From positions 23,547,221-23,611,220 of the forward strand of contig OX243824.1 in assembly GCA_945859605.1 (NCBI GenBank): a stretch of DNA of 64,000 nucleotides, in the 5' to 3' direction. A program made the translations under genes and the position numbers. This DNA is from Lumbricus rubellus (lineage: Eukaryota; Annelida; Clitellata; Crassiclitellata; Lumbricidae). The notes below the pieces were generated by a model. It saw only the letters and a list, made by a program, of their open reading frames with translations. It was not told the origin of the DNA and searched no databases. Shown piece by piece: positions 34,327 through 64,000 of this stretch. Numbering within the stretch: the first letter of the stretch is position 1; every line of letters starts with the position of its first letter.

Positions 34327-34498
34327 CTCAGTGAACTGCTCAAATACTTAGCCTAATAATTACAGGCTAATTATTACACAATAAGACAGCGAAATAAAGT
34401 GTTGTAAAATATTTACTTTACAACACTTTATTTCGCTGTCTTATTGTGTAATAATTAGCCTTTAATTATTAGGCTAAGTATTTGAGCAGTTCACTGAG
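34327..34498. repeat. Long near-perfect palindrome (82-bp arms, 8-bp loop)
   Basis: Arms 34327-34408 and 34417-34498 are inverted copies with about one mismatch. The left arm is also present, with small differences, as single-copy sequence at 50388-50445 upstream of gene B. The right arm is absent there. Confidence 0.9.
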
Positions 34499-35141
34499 CC
34501 TATATAGCCTATATTTGAGGCTATTGCTTACCGGTACTCTTACCCGAAGATCTGTCCACCACCGAGAATTATAAAGGAGTTCAGTTCTTTAGATAGTTTT
34601 ATAAAATAGGGCCTATTACACGTGTACATAAATGTCACCATGGTCACCTGGTGCCGTCAGCTTCTGGAGCTCTGGCGAAAGTCCTGATGTATCCTCTCCA
34701 GTTGATCCTCTCCCTAGTCGCCTCTCTTAGCTCCTCCAGTCTCATGCCAGACTTTTCCTGTAGGGCCTACCTCATCCAACCATTTCTTCTTTGGTCTTCC
34801 GCATCTTCTCCTTCCCTCACCGCATGCCGTCATCAGCTCCTTTTCTAAACCGTTGCATAGGCCTAAATGTAGGCCTAATAATTCTAAATGAACGTAAAAT
34901 GACAGGTAGGCCTAGCCTATACGCTAATGTAAAGTAGGCCTATTGGTTTCCTAAAACATCATAAGTTACACTTAATATTAGGCTAACTACTCATTATATA
35001 AGAAGCATAGACGGACGACCGTAAATTAAGAGGTTAGTTTCACGTGCCTCATTGCGCGTTAACTTCAAATCCCATATTCGATTTAGTAGGCTAATTGTAA
35101 GTTATAACCTCGTGAATGTCTTGAATATGCTATTTTATAGT

Positions 35142-46435
<11,294 letters not shown>

Positions 46436-46635
46436 AGTTAAGAGAAATGAACGAACTCTACATTTTAATCATTCACTAATTAATTATTATTGTTAGCAAA
46501 AGCGGCCAATGACGTGTGACAGCGGCGAGAAGTTGTTTTTTTAGCATTCTATTTCTGCTTCGTGCATAATGTGCACTTGTTATAGGTTATGTATGTATGA
46601 GCACTTGTTATATGTAGCTATGTAGTTATATGTAC
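46436..46635 (+). other. 3' UTR region of copy A
   Basis: It follows the TGA at 46433-46435 and is alignable to the sequence after the copy B stop (63799-63950). No AATAAA is evident here before the microsatellite, unlike copy B. Confidence 0.45.
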
Positions 46636-46697
46636 ATGTATGTATGTGTGTATGTATGTATGTATGTATGTATGTATGTATGTATGTTGTATGTATG

Positions 46698-46728
<31 letters not shown>

Positions 46729-46770
46729 GTATGTGCACTTGTTATATGTATGTATTATGTATGTATGTGC
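46636..46770. repeat. ATGT microsatellite
   Basis: (TATG)n broken by ATGTTGTATG and AAGTATGTGCACTTGTTATA, the latter being the reversed SINE tail. See 46993-47258 for the opposite-strand partner. Confidence 0.9.
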
Positions 46771-46771
46771 A

Positions 46772-46925
46772 CTTGTTTTAGCGCCCCATCAAGTAAGCTA
46801 CTCAGAAGCGCTTCCGACAACAGCGCGGACACTGAATTGGAATTTCACGCCGAAGCCCTGAGCAATTGCGAGTGAAGGACGTGCCCAAGGTTCATAGTTC
46901 ACTTTCACCAACTAGAAAACTGAGC
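46772..46925 (-). mobile_element. SINE (family 1), minus
   Basis: GCACTTGTTTTAGCGCCCC, then CTCAGAAGCGCTTCCGAC and GAGCAATTGCGAGTGAAGGAC match the family 1 SINE reversed. The tRNA-like head is lost. Confidence 0.65.
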
Positions 46926-46992
46926 TGCGCCGATGTTGACTAGACGTATCCATGACTAGTTACAAGTGCACATACTTAAATACATATAACAA

Positions 46993-47047
46993 GTGCACTG
47001 CACATACATACATACATACATACGTACATACATACGTACATACATAC

Positions 47048-47078
<31 letters not shown>

Positions 47079-47258
47079 CATACATACATACATACATACA
47101 TACATACATACATACATACATACATACATACATACATACATACATACATACATACATACATACATACATACATACATACATACATACATACATACATACA
47201 TACATACATACATACATACATACATACATACATACATACATACATACATACATACATC
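46993..47258. repeat. Long TACA microsatellite
   Basis: About 265 bp of nearly pure (CATA)n starts directly after the SINE-tail-like AACAAGTGCACTGCACATAC. Reading frames through it (Ile-His-Thr-Tyr or Met-Tyr-Val-Cys runs) are not genes. Confidence 0.97.
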
Positions 47259-49320
47259 ATAATCGCGAGAACCACCCAGATTAATGAGGAAGGACGCCAC
47301 AAAAACTGATGAAAAGCAACTAAAACAAAAGAAATATTTGTTTTATAGAAACAGTTTTGCTGTTTTGCAAAACATTGACCGTATTGGCTTTGTATTGATG
47401 TCCTATGATGATTTTGACCTTAGATTGGTGTTCTTCGAGTAAAAAATCATAAATGCAAACGGCACTAAACGCGACATGTCTTGACATTTTGCATGGATGT
47501 CTTTGACGCAGGACGCCATTTTTAAGAAGTTCCATTTTGAATTCTAAGGATAATTCCACTGGTTCCGATGCATAATAATCAAAACTGTGATAAACCATCC
47601 AGTTTTATGAGGGAATATGCCACAAGAAAATTGGAAACATGCAATGGAAATGAAGAACTATGTGTTAATTTTTAATATAAATTTTGCTGTTTTTAAATGT
47701 AAAAATACTTGTTGTGGCTTAAGAACTGTTTGTTAATTTTTAATATAAATTTTGCTGTTTTTAAATGTAAAATTACTTGTTGTGGCTTAATTTAATGAGG
47801 TCTAATGTTGATTTTGGCCTTAGATTCATGTTATTCGAGTCAGAAATATATAGCAACGACACCATACACGAGATGATAGGCTACGATGATTTATAAGAAT
47901 TTCTTAGCCGCAGAACGCCATTTTGAAAAAGGCCGCCATCTTGAATTGTGAAGGAAATTTTGGATGCCTCTCCTTCTTAAAATGTTCTCTTATAGGTCCC
48001 AGCTACAACTGTGCCAAGCGGCAACCCGTGTTCAAAAAGTGAAGTTTACTTTTGTGTACCGCCTAATCTATAACCGACCCTCACTACGCCTGACCTGACC
48101 CTAAATGACACACACGGTCCCAATACTGGAATTACGCCGCCGATAGTCATCTCACTTTGAACTGTTTACTGTTTAGTTACTGTTCAATGCTTGGCACTTT
48201 GAACACTGTCACAACATTGGTATCCTGGCAAATTAGTCCCTAGTAGGCCTACTTCTACTAACTGTAGTAATTCCTATTAGCGTTGCATTCTAGTAGGCCC
48301 TAGGGCCTATACAGCTGTTGCTTTGTTGCTTACATTATAGGCTACTGTGTGTTTGAACATGTAGGCTGCTGTATTGACCTGATTCATGGCATTTTATATG
48401 GTGTGATAGCCTATGCCTAAAGCATTAAATGTGTGGTTCGGTTTTACTCAACAGTGGTTCGCTTTTCCTACAATGGTGATTCGCTTAACCTGAATCATAT
48501 CACAATAACAAAAGGTCCTATTACTGTGACTGCTTCAGTTTACATGACAGCCGTTCGCTTTATATATTGAGTGCTTAGCTTAGTTGATGAGCCTCTCTTT
48601 CAAGGGGCATAGGTCAATTACCGTAGTTGTACAACATTTGGGTAAAGACTGCACTCTAAACCAATTGGCTCGCTTTACCTGCAAGCACCCTAGGCTAGGC
48701 TATAAGGTCGATTTTGTAAATGAATCCTAAGTTGAACAGTTAAAAATTATACTAGACTGAAGAAACACACGATAGCCTGATTTGAACTTAAAGGAAACCA
48801 CACTCTGCAGAAGACATTATTTTCAAGTCGAACATCCTACCGGGATCCGTCATTTATGTATCGCAGCGCTCGTGAATAAGCTGGTGCCCCGCGCTTGGCT
48901 TTCGAGTGGCGCTTTGGAAATTTTGAGATTACGATTACGATTACGATTGACGGCCTAGTTTTGCACATCACGTTACCGTAAAGGGGTTTCATCGAAATTT
49001 GACGGGGCAATGGTGCGACTCATCCCACCCCAATCCTGCTAAGAAAACTATGTCGGTCCGCCGCTGCTTTTTTGACGGCAACCCATTTTATGTCGGAGCT
49101 AGGCCTATAATCTCTACCCAGAAGGCCTCAGTGGCGGCTATAGGGCCTGTCCAGTATTTCTCACCAGTGAGAACGTTGTTCCGCAGCAGCAGTGACGGCG
49201 CCAAGATTTCAGTTTGGGGGAGGCTAAAGCTAGAGAAAATTTTCCATTTCTCATTTTCATTCGCCTAAATTTCTGACGACCTTTTTTAGTAGTTTAGTTG
49301 GTCTGAATCTCTAGAAAACA
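47259..49320. other. Spacer between copies A and B
   Basis: No gene. It holds an approximately 68-bp tandem duplication (47655-47722 and 47723-47790, around TTAATATAAATTTTGCTG), the dispersed repeat copy 48062-48232, a short GATTAC triplication (about 48926-48948) and an edge of a GATGAC-hairpin element near 49273. Confidence 0.5.
48062..48232. repeat. Dispersed repeat, second copy
   Basis: It matches 28379-28545, including ACACACGGTCCC, GATAGTCATCTCACTTTGAA and CACTTTGAACACTGTCACAA, with an extra TTTACTG duplication. Confidence 0.75.
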
Positions 49321-49324
49321 ACTA

Positions 49325-49550
49325 TATATGGTTGTATGACGTACGTGCGTTAAAACCACGTGACTTGCACGTGACGTAGACGCTAGTGCGGCTGGAAGAC
49401 TGACATCATGACATGAAGTTTTACCAAGAGGCAGACTCGACATGCGCACATTGCGCAGCGACAGGCGATCTAGTCTTTGACTTTGCATGACCGTCATTCT
49501 AGAAACATATCCAACAACTCGGTGGATGCCAACAGGCAAGTATGCAAGTA
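49325..49550 (+). promoter_or_regulatory. Conserved upstream block of copy B: candidate promoter and first exon
   Basis: It is the counterpart of 33744-33935. The CCACGTGACTTGCACGTGAC double E-box is unchanged between the copies, as is the AG, GCAAGTATGC donor context (here after GATGCCAAC). Retention of these motifs while nearby sequence changed is the reason to call it regulatory. Confidence 0.4.
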
Positions 49551-49911
49551 CGCTATGGCTATTTTTGCTGCTATGTGGCCGTTAGTTTCCTATGTGAATA
49601 GGCGCAACCACCCTATGGGACCCACGGGACGCGTCCCCCCAACTTATGAGTGGTTCCCTAACTTTATTATTATGGTCCCCAACTTTTAGGACGTGATTCA
49701 TTATGCCCCCCCCCCAACTTTTTGGACGTGATTGCACCTATGCCTATGTGCATAAATTTTTGAACGAAATAAATTTGAATATTAAGTTTTTGGAAAATGG
49801 AATTTAGGCCTAAGCGTTTCGCCTTCAGTTGATAATTTTTACCATCACAAGCAGCGTCGCGTTCTTTCGTTTAGGCCTATTATTTGCGACTCCCATATGG
49901 ACAATGAATGC

Positions 49912-50225
49912 ATGGGCGGAGACCTAGTGGGGCAGAGGGACGGTCCCCCCCAACGGAGGTGTTGTTGGGAGGGACGGCCCATGCATTTGTCCTTCCAGTC
50001 GTTGAGCGTCAGGACTAAAAAAAGGTCATCAACTTTTTGGCGGTGAAAATAGAAATTTTTCTTGACTTTTCCGCCAGATGACTAAAAAAAGGTCGTCAGA
50101 AATTTTTTCGGGCAAAAGATGCAAACTTTTTTGCGACACTGTCATTCGTCCGTCAAAAAATGTCGCCTCTTTTCTTCGGCCACTCGTTCGTCCCCCCCAA
50201 GTCTCCACCCAGGTTTCCGTCCATG
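49912..50225. mobile_element. MITE inserted in the upstream block of copy B
   Basis: The ends ATGGGCGGAGACC and, on the other strand, ATGGACGGAAACC are inverted. AATGAATGC is repeated at 49903-49911 and 50226-50234. Copy A has the uninterrupted GATGAATGCATCTTGG at about 34152. Two GATGAC-type hairpins lie inside. Confidence 0.8.
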
Positions 50226-50676
50226 AATGAATGCATCTTGGTTCCTGGAGAAGTCGACAGAATGTTAGCAAACTTATGTTACAGTGTTTTCTCTGTGTGG
50301 CCTTCGTGCAACAGTTTGTTGATTAATAGAATTTCAAGTCGTAGCGTAGTAGGCATAGACCTAATGACTGAGTTAAAGGCTACTGCTCAGTGAACTGCCA
50401 AAATACTTATAACCTACTAATTATTAGACAGCGAAATAAAGTGTTGTAATAATGTAAAGTAAGTTTCGTTGAAATAATATATCGTTTACTCATGAGCCTT
50501 AGTAGGCCTATTCGAAGATCTGTCTACCAGCGAGAATTATGCTACAGGCCTAAAGGAGTTCGGTTCTTTAGATATTTTTTCAAAATATTACACGTGTGCA
50601 TAAATGTAATAGCCTAGGCCTAATTCTATATGAACGTAAAATGACAGGTAAGAGCTTATACCGTAAGGCTACGTTC

Positions 50677-50915
50677 AGGGCCGGCCTTAGCCCAAATGGC
50701 GCCCTAGGCAAGGCATAAATTTGGCGCCCCAGGCATAGGTCTGCATTTGGCGCCCTTAGATTCCCACTCACTTGTTCAGCCCACGCCAGAATCTATAAAA
50801 AAGAATTAACCAGAGCCGGTATATGCTCACAAAGTTTAAGCCAGGGTTTTATTTCGGGGGATGTTTTCTTGACCGTGAACTTTGAGGTGCGTACACGCTG
50901 CGGCCGACTTTTTAG
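50677..50915 (-). mobile_element. Partial inverted copy of the 43496-44319 hAT element
   Basis: It starts AGGGCCGGCCTTAGCCCAAA and includes GGCGCCCTAGGCAAGGC and the edge of the nested element (TTTTATTTCGGGGGATG). It is truncated after CGGCCGACTTTTTAGG. Confidence 0.7.
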
Positions 50916-51360
50916 GGAGAACGATGCTGATTGGACAGTAGGCCCCACGACCGAGAAAGCACGTTTCATATTTGTCATTCTTACATGGAACCAAAGGCAG
51001 CCACGCATTCGCAACCAATTAAATAAATTAAGAAGTAGTTTAGCTCTGTCTTGTCGTTTTAATTTACGTATGAAGTTAGGCATTCTTGCCTTTAGATGCA
51101 ATTTCTAAACAATTTCAACAATTAAATTAGGAAACAATCGCTTAGTATAATTATTTTGACAGTCATGCAAGCAATGGTTTCTTTATTCGCAAATAGCCAA
51201 GAATTTTCTTGAAAATAGGCTACATAATTATTTCAATTAGACCCGCAAAATATTATGTTTCCTTCACAGCCAGACACTTCAAGTTCTCTGTCATAAGCAT
51301 TATGAATTTCAACAATTAATGATATGTAAAATCTGTCAAAAGATCAATGAAATTTTAGGC

Positions 51361-51530
51361 AATTAGGGCCCTGAGTCCGGTGGGTCCAAGGTTAGAATCC
51401 ACCTCAAGCCGCCGCGTAGTGATCTTGAGCAAGTTCTTCACTGGCAATTCGGCGTGAAACTCCGATGCAGTGTCCGTGTTGCAGCCTTTTAGTAGAGAAA
51501 TTCACGGGGCGCCATAGAAATAAAGAAATA
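51361..51530 (+). mobile_element. SINE (family 1)
   Basis: AGGTTAGAATCCACCTCAAG is a decayed B-box, followed by GGCGTGAAACTCCGATGCAG and a GGGGCGCCATAGAAATAAAG tail. Confidence 0.65.
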
Positions 51531-52535
51531 AAACAAAATAAAAATATATCATAATAGTTTATGTAGTACAATAATGTAAACAGCAACTACAAAAACTATT
51601 ATCATTTTGAAAAATTTTCTTCTCTAAAAATGTCATTTTGGTGGTTAACCTTTGTCCTCCAGGAGATGTCTGGATTAAAAAAATAACGAACACTGAACAC
51701 CAGGGAAAAAATTAATGACTGAATAGGTTAACCCGGACACTCCGTCCATCATCTATTAACTACTTTCCTCCTTTCCGCATTCGCGAACATCATTATATAA
51801 TCTTGTCCCTGAATTAGAATATTAGGACATAGTACCGTAATTATTGTCAATAGTAGGTGGTAGTAGTAGGCTAGTAGTTGCAGTGTAACGTCACTGTGTG
51901 GTAACAAAGACCATTATCGTCGCTCTTCTCCTTTATCCAGACTTGGAACTGGAACTGGCACTGGCAGAGTGAAACAGTGCATGGCGTAGTTCTTCGACTA
52001 ATTCGTCATGACATAGGCCTATAGCAACTGGACTGACTGGGCGAGTCGTTACGTAAACCAAGTAAATAGGCCTAAAGCGAACTTCTGGAAAGAATAGGAA
52101 AATACTACCCACCCCATCGATTTATTCCACAGAGAAGTGGCGCTGATGTTAGATGAAAGAGAATACCTTTTCCAGCATGAGCCCCATCAATGTTCCCTCA
52201 ATCTGCCCTTGCTGAATACAAGCTAATGAAAGATAAATATAATCTATTTGCCTCATTTCTGACAGTAATTATGGCCTACGTTGCACCGCGGAACTAATAG
52301 ACCCTTGTGATTAGAAAAAACACAGGTATTATGTGGTTTTATTGTAGTTTGGTCTGTTGTTTAACACCTACACTATAGTCTATATTACATTATGCAACAT
52401 TCGGCATATTCATTATTATATGCATCGGTACGCAAGCGACGCCTCAGATTATTGCTGTCCTAGTGTAAACTGAAATCCGTTCCGACCGCTTCCTTTGTAT
52501 TCCTACAATGACTATCGATTTCATTTATCACATCA

Positions 52536-52830
52536 CTAGCGTGCCACGCGTTGCTGTGGCTGAAAAGAGCATCCAACCATCCATCCCTACCTCCATTCTC
52601 CCTCCCCGCCCCTCTCCTCCCCCCTCCCCCTCCCCTTCCCTCCCCCTCGCCCACCAACTCCCCTCCCCTCCTCTCCCCTTCGCCTCCTCTCCCATTCCCT
52701 CCCCTCCTCCTCCCCTCCCTCCTCCATCGCTCCCCTCCGCTCCCTCCCCACCCTCTTCGTCTCGCTCCCTCCGGTCCTTTCCTCCGTCACACCGTCCCTT
52801 CTCCTGACAGCGAGGCGGATAGAGCCCAAG
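52536..52830 (+). repeat. Dispersed repeat with long pyrimidine tract
   Basis: CTAGCGTGCCACGCGTTGCTGT is followed by about 230 bp of CCCTCC-type sequence. The head matches 40609-40700. Pro/Ser-rich frames across the tract are composition artefacts. Confidence 0.6.
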
Positions 52831-52854
52831 AAAGGTGAAAGGCCGCTTTCGTTT

Positions 52855-53184
52855 TTGAATGAACGGAAATTATTATGCAACTCTCTTATGACGTCTCGGC
52901 ACGCAAGCTTATTCAATGTTTCGTCTAGTCACTGTGTTGATTACCGACGACGTGTAAAATCTTTAGCTCAAATAGGCGACGAATTTGATCAAATATTGTT
53001 GTTAAAGATTGTGGTTTTTGAAAAAAAAACATTCAAAGAACACGCACGTATTCGAATGGAACGTTTTGGTGACATTTTGAAAAGAATCGGTCCGTTACTT
53101 TGGGAGATCCTGTTCGCCTTAAATTTGGTGCGTACGCAGTTACATTTTAATTTATATAGATTGTCCGCGGTGGTAAGCCACTGA
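52855..53184 (+). pseudogene. Possible PIF/Harbinger-like transposase remnant
   Basis: The open frame contains FKEHARIRMERF followed by GDILKRIGPLL (about 53028-53098). This resembles the N-terminal motif of animal Harbinger-type transposases, where a FxRMxxxxFxxLLxxIGPxI pattern is common. No catalytic region follows and the match is by eye, so this is tentative. Chance is a real alternative. Confidence 0.25.
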
Positions 53185-54124
53185 ATTCAGCTGGACGGCC
53201 TATATACCAAGGTTTCTCATTGTTCAGAATTGCATACAGCACCCGATCGAGAATGGACTCTATACAAAAACTGCTTACAAAGCATCATGTCTATCTCGTT
53301 CAAAATTTATGTTCCCAAAGCCGTTCATGTGTTGAATCCAGCAGAAAAAATTGACGGCAGCTGCACGATAAAGAGCATATTTTGACTGCGCTTCACATCA
53401 ATCTCGAAACAGGCACAGAGTCTGTTCCTCAGGAAATCAGGTACCTGGTAGCCCACGACTGCATGCTTTTCACCTCAGGTTTATCAAAGGCCTCGTCCTG
53501 TTTAGGCCGCTCCCGTGTATGTTTTTAGCAGATAAAAATGAATTTAGAAAATAAATGTTTTCATATTTGCAGCCTGTTGTTTCTTGCGAGCAAATAGCTT
53601 CTTTATGCCACTTGATGTAGGTCTTTAGTCTATGAAAATCTTCATTGGGTGCTGATCGGGTGAAGATAATGCTCATGAAATAAATTTTATCGCATAGATT
53701 AAGCCCATTGGAATGCGATATTCTGGTGATGTTAGTGCAGCATTTATTTACCAATACAATTGGAGCGTTAGAACTGCCATTTCTTTTCAAATATCTGCAG
53801 CGCAGTTAACGTCAAAACGAGTTCAATGCTTGTAGACATGGTCACATGAAATAGTGTAAAATAGATGGAATATATTCCTACATTGAAATCGCGTTGTGCT
53901 CCTGCCCCCTAAAACACGTGTCACTATAAAATTATAATAAGCGCATTTGAATACACTTAGGCCTACCTGGTAGGCTAAATCAGATAATCCTTTCAAATTT
54001 TGGAGTGGAAATGGGCCAGAAAAATTGCATAGAGCCTACAACAGATTTTACAAATGCTGAAGAAAAATGTATGCCTGCAATCATTCCAAGAGCAGCAAGG
54101 CCATATGCATAAACTTTAACTTAA

Positions 54125-54565
54125 CCCTCGAGTGCCCAAGGGGTGGGGGGTCCGACCGGACCCCAGGCCTGTTTTTCCCGGATAACTTTTTAAAGGCTAT
54201 GGATGTGCACAAATGCTTTTAGGTATTCCTAGACCAACCATTTGGGCATAGAATGGTATATTTGAGTGAGTATTGTCCAACCCTGTACCCCACAATCACA
54301 GCATATACTAAGGGTACCGCAAGATATTCGGCTATTAGTCATGCATGTGTATGGTTACTGATCAATAACTATTATTTTATACCAGGTGGTGCTATTGTGA
54401 TATAATATATATCAATCGATTGCAAATTCATTTGGGAGTACATATAACTAAATTCTGAAACGATATTCCAATCCCTTCTCAAGAAATTAGCATGAAAACG
54501 CTGGGGTCCGCGCGGACCCCCCCTTGGACCTTCGTGTACCAAAAAATACCTTGGGCACTCAAGTG
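54125..54565. mobile_element. piggyBac-like MITE upstream of copy B
   Basis: TTAA lies on both sides (54121-54124, 54566-54569). The ends CCCTCGAGTGCCCAAGG and, on the other strand, CACTTGAGTGCCCAAGG are inverted. The inner palindromes GGGGTCCGACCGGACCCC and GGGGTCCGCGCGGACCCC sit symmetrically near each end. Confidence 0.85.
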
Positions 54566-55033
54566 TTAAACTGCGATTCTTCATTAATAAATCATTGAAC
54601 AAGTACCAGGTAGGCTAAACGACAAATATTTTACTGCAGTCAAATTCTACACAACCAATAATAGCTTAATTTAACCATCGCAGTTTAAAGTCGAGCAACA
54701 CCCAGAGTGAGAATTGCCGGGGGGTTCAACCCCCCAGTCTTTTTTAGAGCCCCGTGTTAAAGTATGTTTTTCATACCCCAATTTCAAGTTTATCATAGGC
54801 CAACCCCCCAGTTATTTTTCCACAATTCTCATACTGGCAACACGACGTACGTCGTATCTAAGCGAATAAAAGGATGCACCGACTTGAAGGGTGTCATGAA
54901 AAACCATTTTGCTGGTAGACTTCTCTTAATGTCATGGTAGAGTGTTTTGATACCCTCATCTGTTCCCCACTATTACATGTCACGTTTAATATTCTCTTGA
55001 GTCTTGACTGTCTATCGTCTGTTGGTTGACAGA

Positions 55034-63798
<8,765 letters not shown>

Positions 63799-63989
63799 AG
63801 TTTAGAGAAATGTATGAACTCTACATACATTTGAACTATTCACTAATTATTATTGTTAGCAAAAGCGACCAATTACGTGTGACAGCAGTGAGAAGCTGAT
63901 TATTTGTAGCTTTCTATTTCAGCTTCGTACATGTATGAGCGCTTGTTATAACGTATACACGATGTTCCGAAAAAAAACCGAACATCTAC

Positions 63990-63999
63990 AATAAATAAA
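63990..63999 (+). terminator. Candidate polyadenylation signals of copy B
   Basis: Two overlapping AATAAA hexamers (63990-63995, 63994-63999) lie about 190 nt past the stop codon. The cleavage site would fall beyond the window. Confidence 0.55.
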
Positions 64000-64000
64000 G

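Larger units (their letters stand above)
50480..55033. other. Expanded upstream region of copy B
   Basis: No gene is firmly supported. It contains the partial inverted hAT copy (50677-50915), a SINE (51361-51530), the C-rich repeat (52536-52830), a possible transposase remnant (52855-53184) and a piggyBac-like MITE (54125-54565). Copy A has only about 650 bp in the equivalent interval, so most of this was inserted after the duplication or deleted from A. Confidence 0.5.

Noticed and set aside
46952..47302. Open frames of Tyr-Ile-His-Thr or Met-Tyr-Val-Cys repeats
   Set aside because: A four-base microsatellite has no stops in several frames at once; not a gene.
52460..52916. Pro/Ser-rich and Gly/Glu/Arg-rich frames on opposite strands
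   Set aside because: Produced by a pyrimidine tract in a dispersed repeat.

Overview
This is a gene-poor, AT-rich, repeat-rich piece of animal nuclear DNA. Genes are cut by GT-AG introns, and most of the space between exons is transposon debris, minisatellites and microsatellites. The gene content (ataxin-3, a stathmin-domain protein, fibrinogen-related lectin-like genes) and the abundant palindrome TAGGCCTA suggest a marine invertebrate. I suspect a non-vertebrate deuterostome, but the sequence alone does not settle this. I saw no prokaryotic genes, CRISPR array, rRNA or convincing functional tRNA.

Layout. (1) 1-5.8 kb: no gene; a LINE 3' fragment and a foldback element at 3886-4347. (2) 7.2-15.1 kb, plus strand: a seven-exon gene for a 230-residue stathmin-domain protein with a predicted N-myristoylation start. 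A hAT-like element lies directly against its start codon, and one intron uses a GC donor. (3) 15.1-22.5 kb: probable 3' UTR and intergenic DNA with LINE ends. (4) 22.7-29.5 kb, minus strand: a complete seven-exon ataxin-3 orthologue of 321 residues. It has an intact Josephin catalytic triad and three ubiquitin-interacting motifs but no polyglutamine tract. Foldback elements lie in its first intron and just upstream. (5) 29.7-33.7 kb: foldback elements and a long minisatellite. (6) 33.7-46.4 kb and 49.3-63.8 kb, plus strand: two tandem copies (A and B) of a gene for a secreted protein with a PAN/apple-like cysteine-rich head, a short Ser/Thr-rich linker and a C-terminal fibrinogen-related domain. 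The duplication includes about 0.8 kb of upstream sequence that may be a promoter with a non-coding first exon.

How it fits together. The stathmin-domain and ataxin-3 genes are convergent housekeeping-type genes with no visible functional link. The tandem pair looks like an expanding family of secreted recognition proteins. All linker exon junctions are phase 1, so linker exons can be gained or lost without breaking the frame, and copy B seems to have lost one this way. Because the two copies were once identical, each serves as an empty-site control for the other. Many insertions, and a long palindrome in A, can therefore be placed after the duplication.

All exon boundaries were read by eye from splice signals, reading frame and comparison of the two copies. 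No transcript or database evidence was available.
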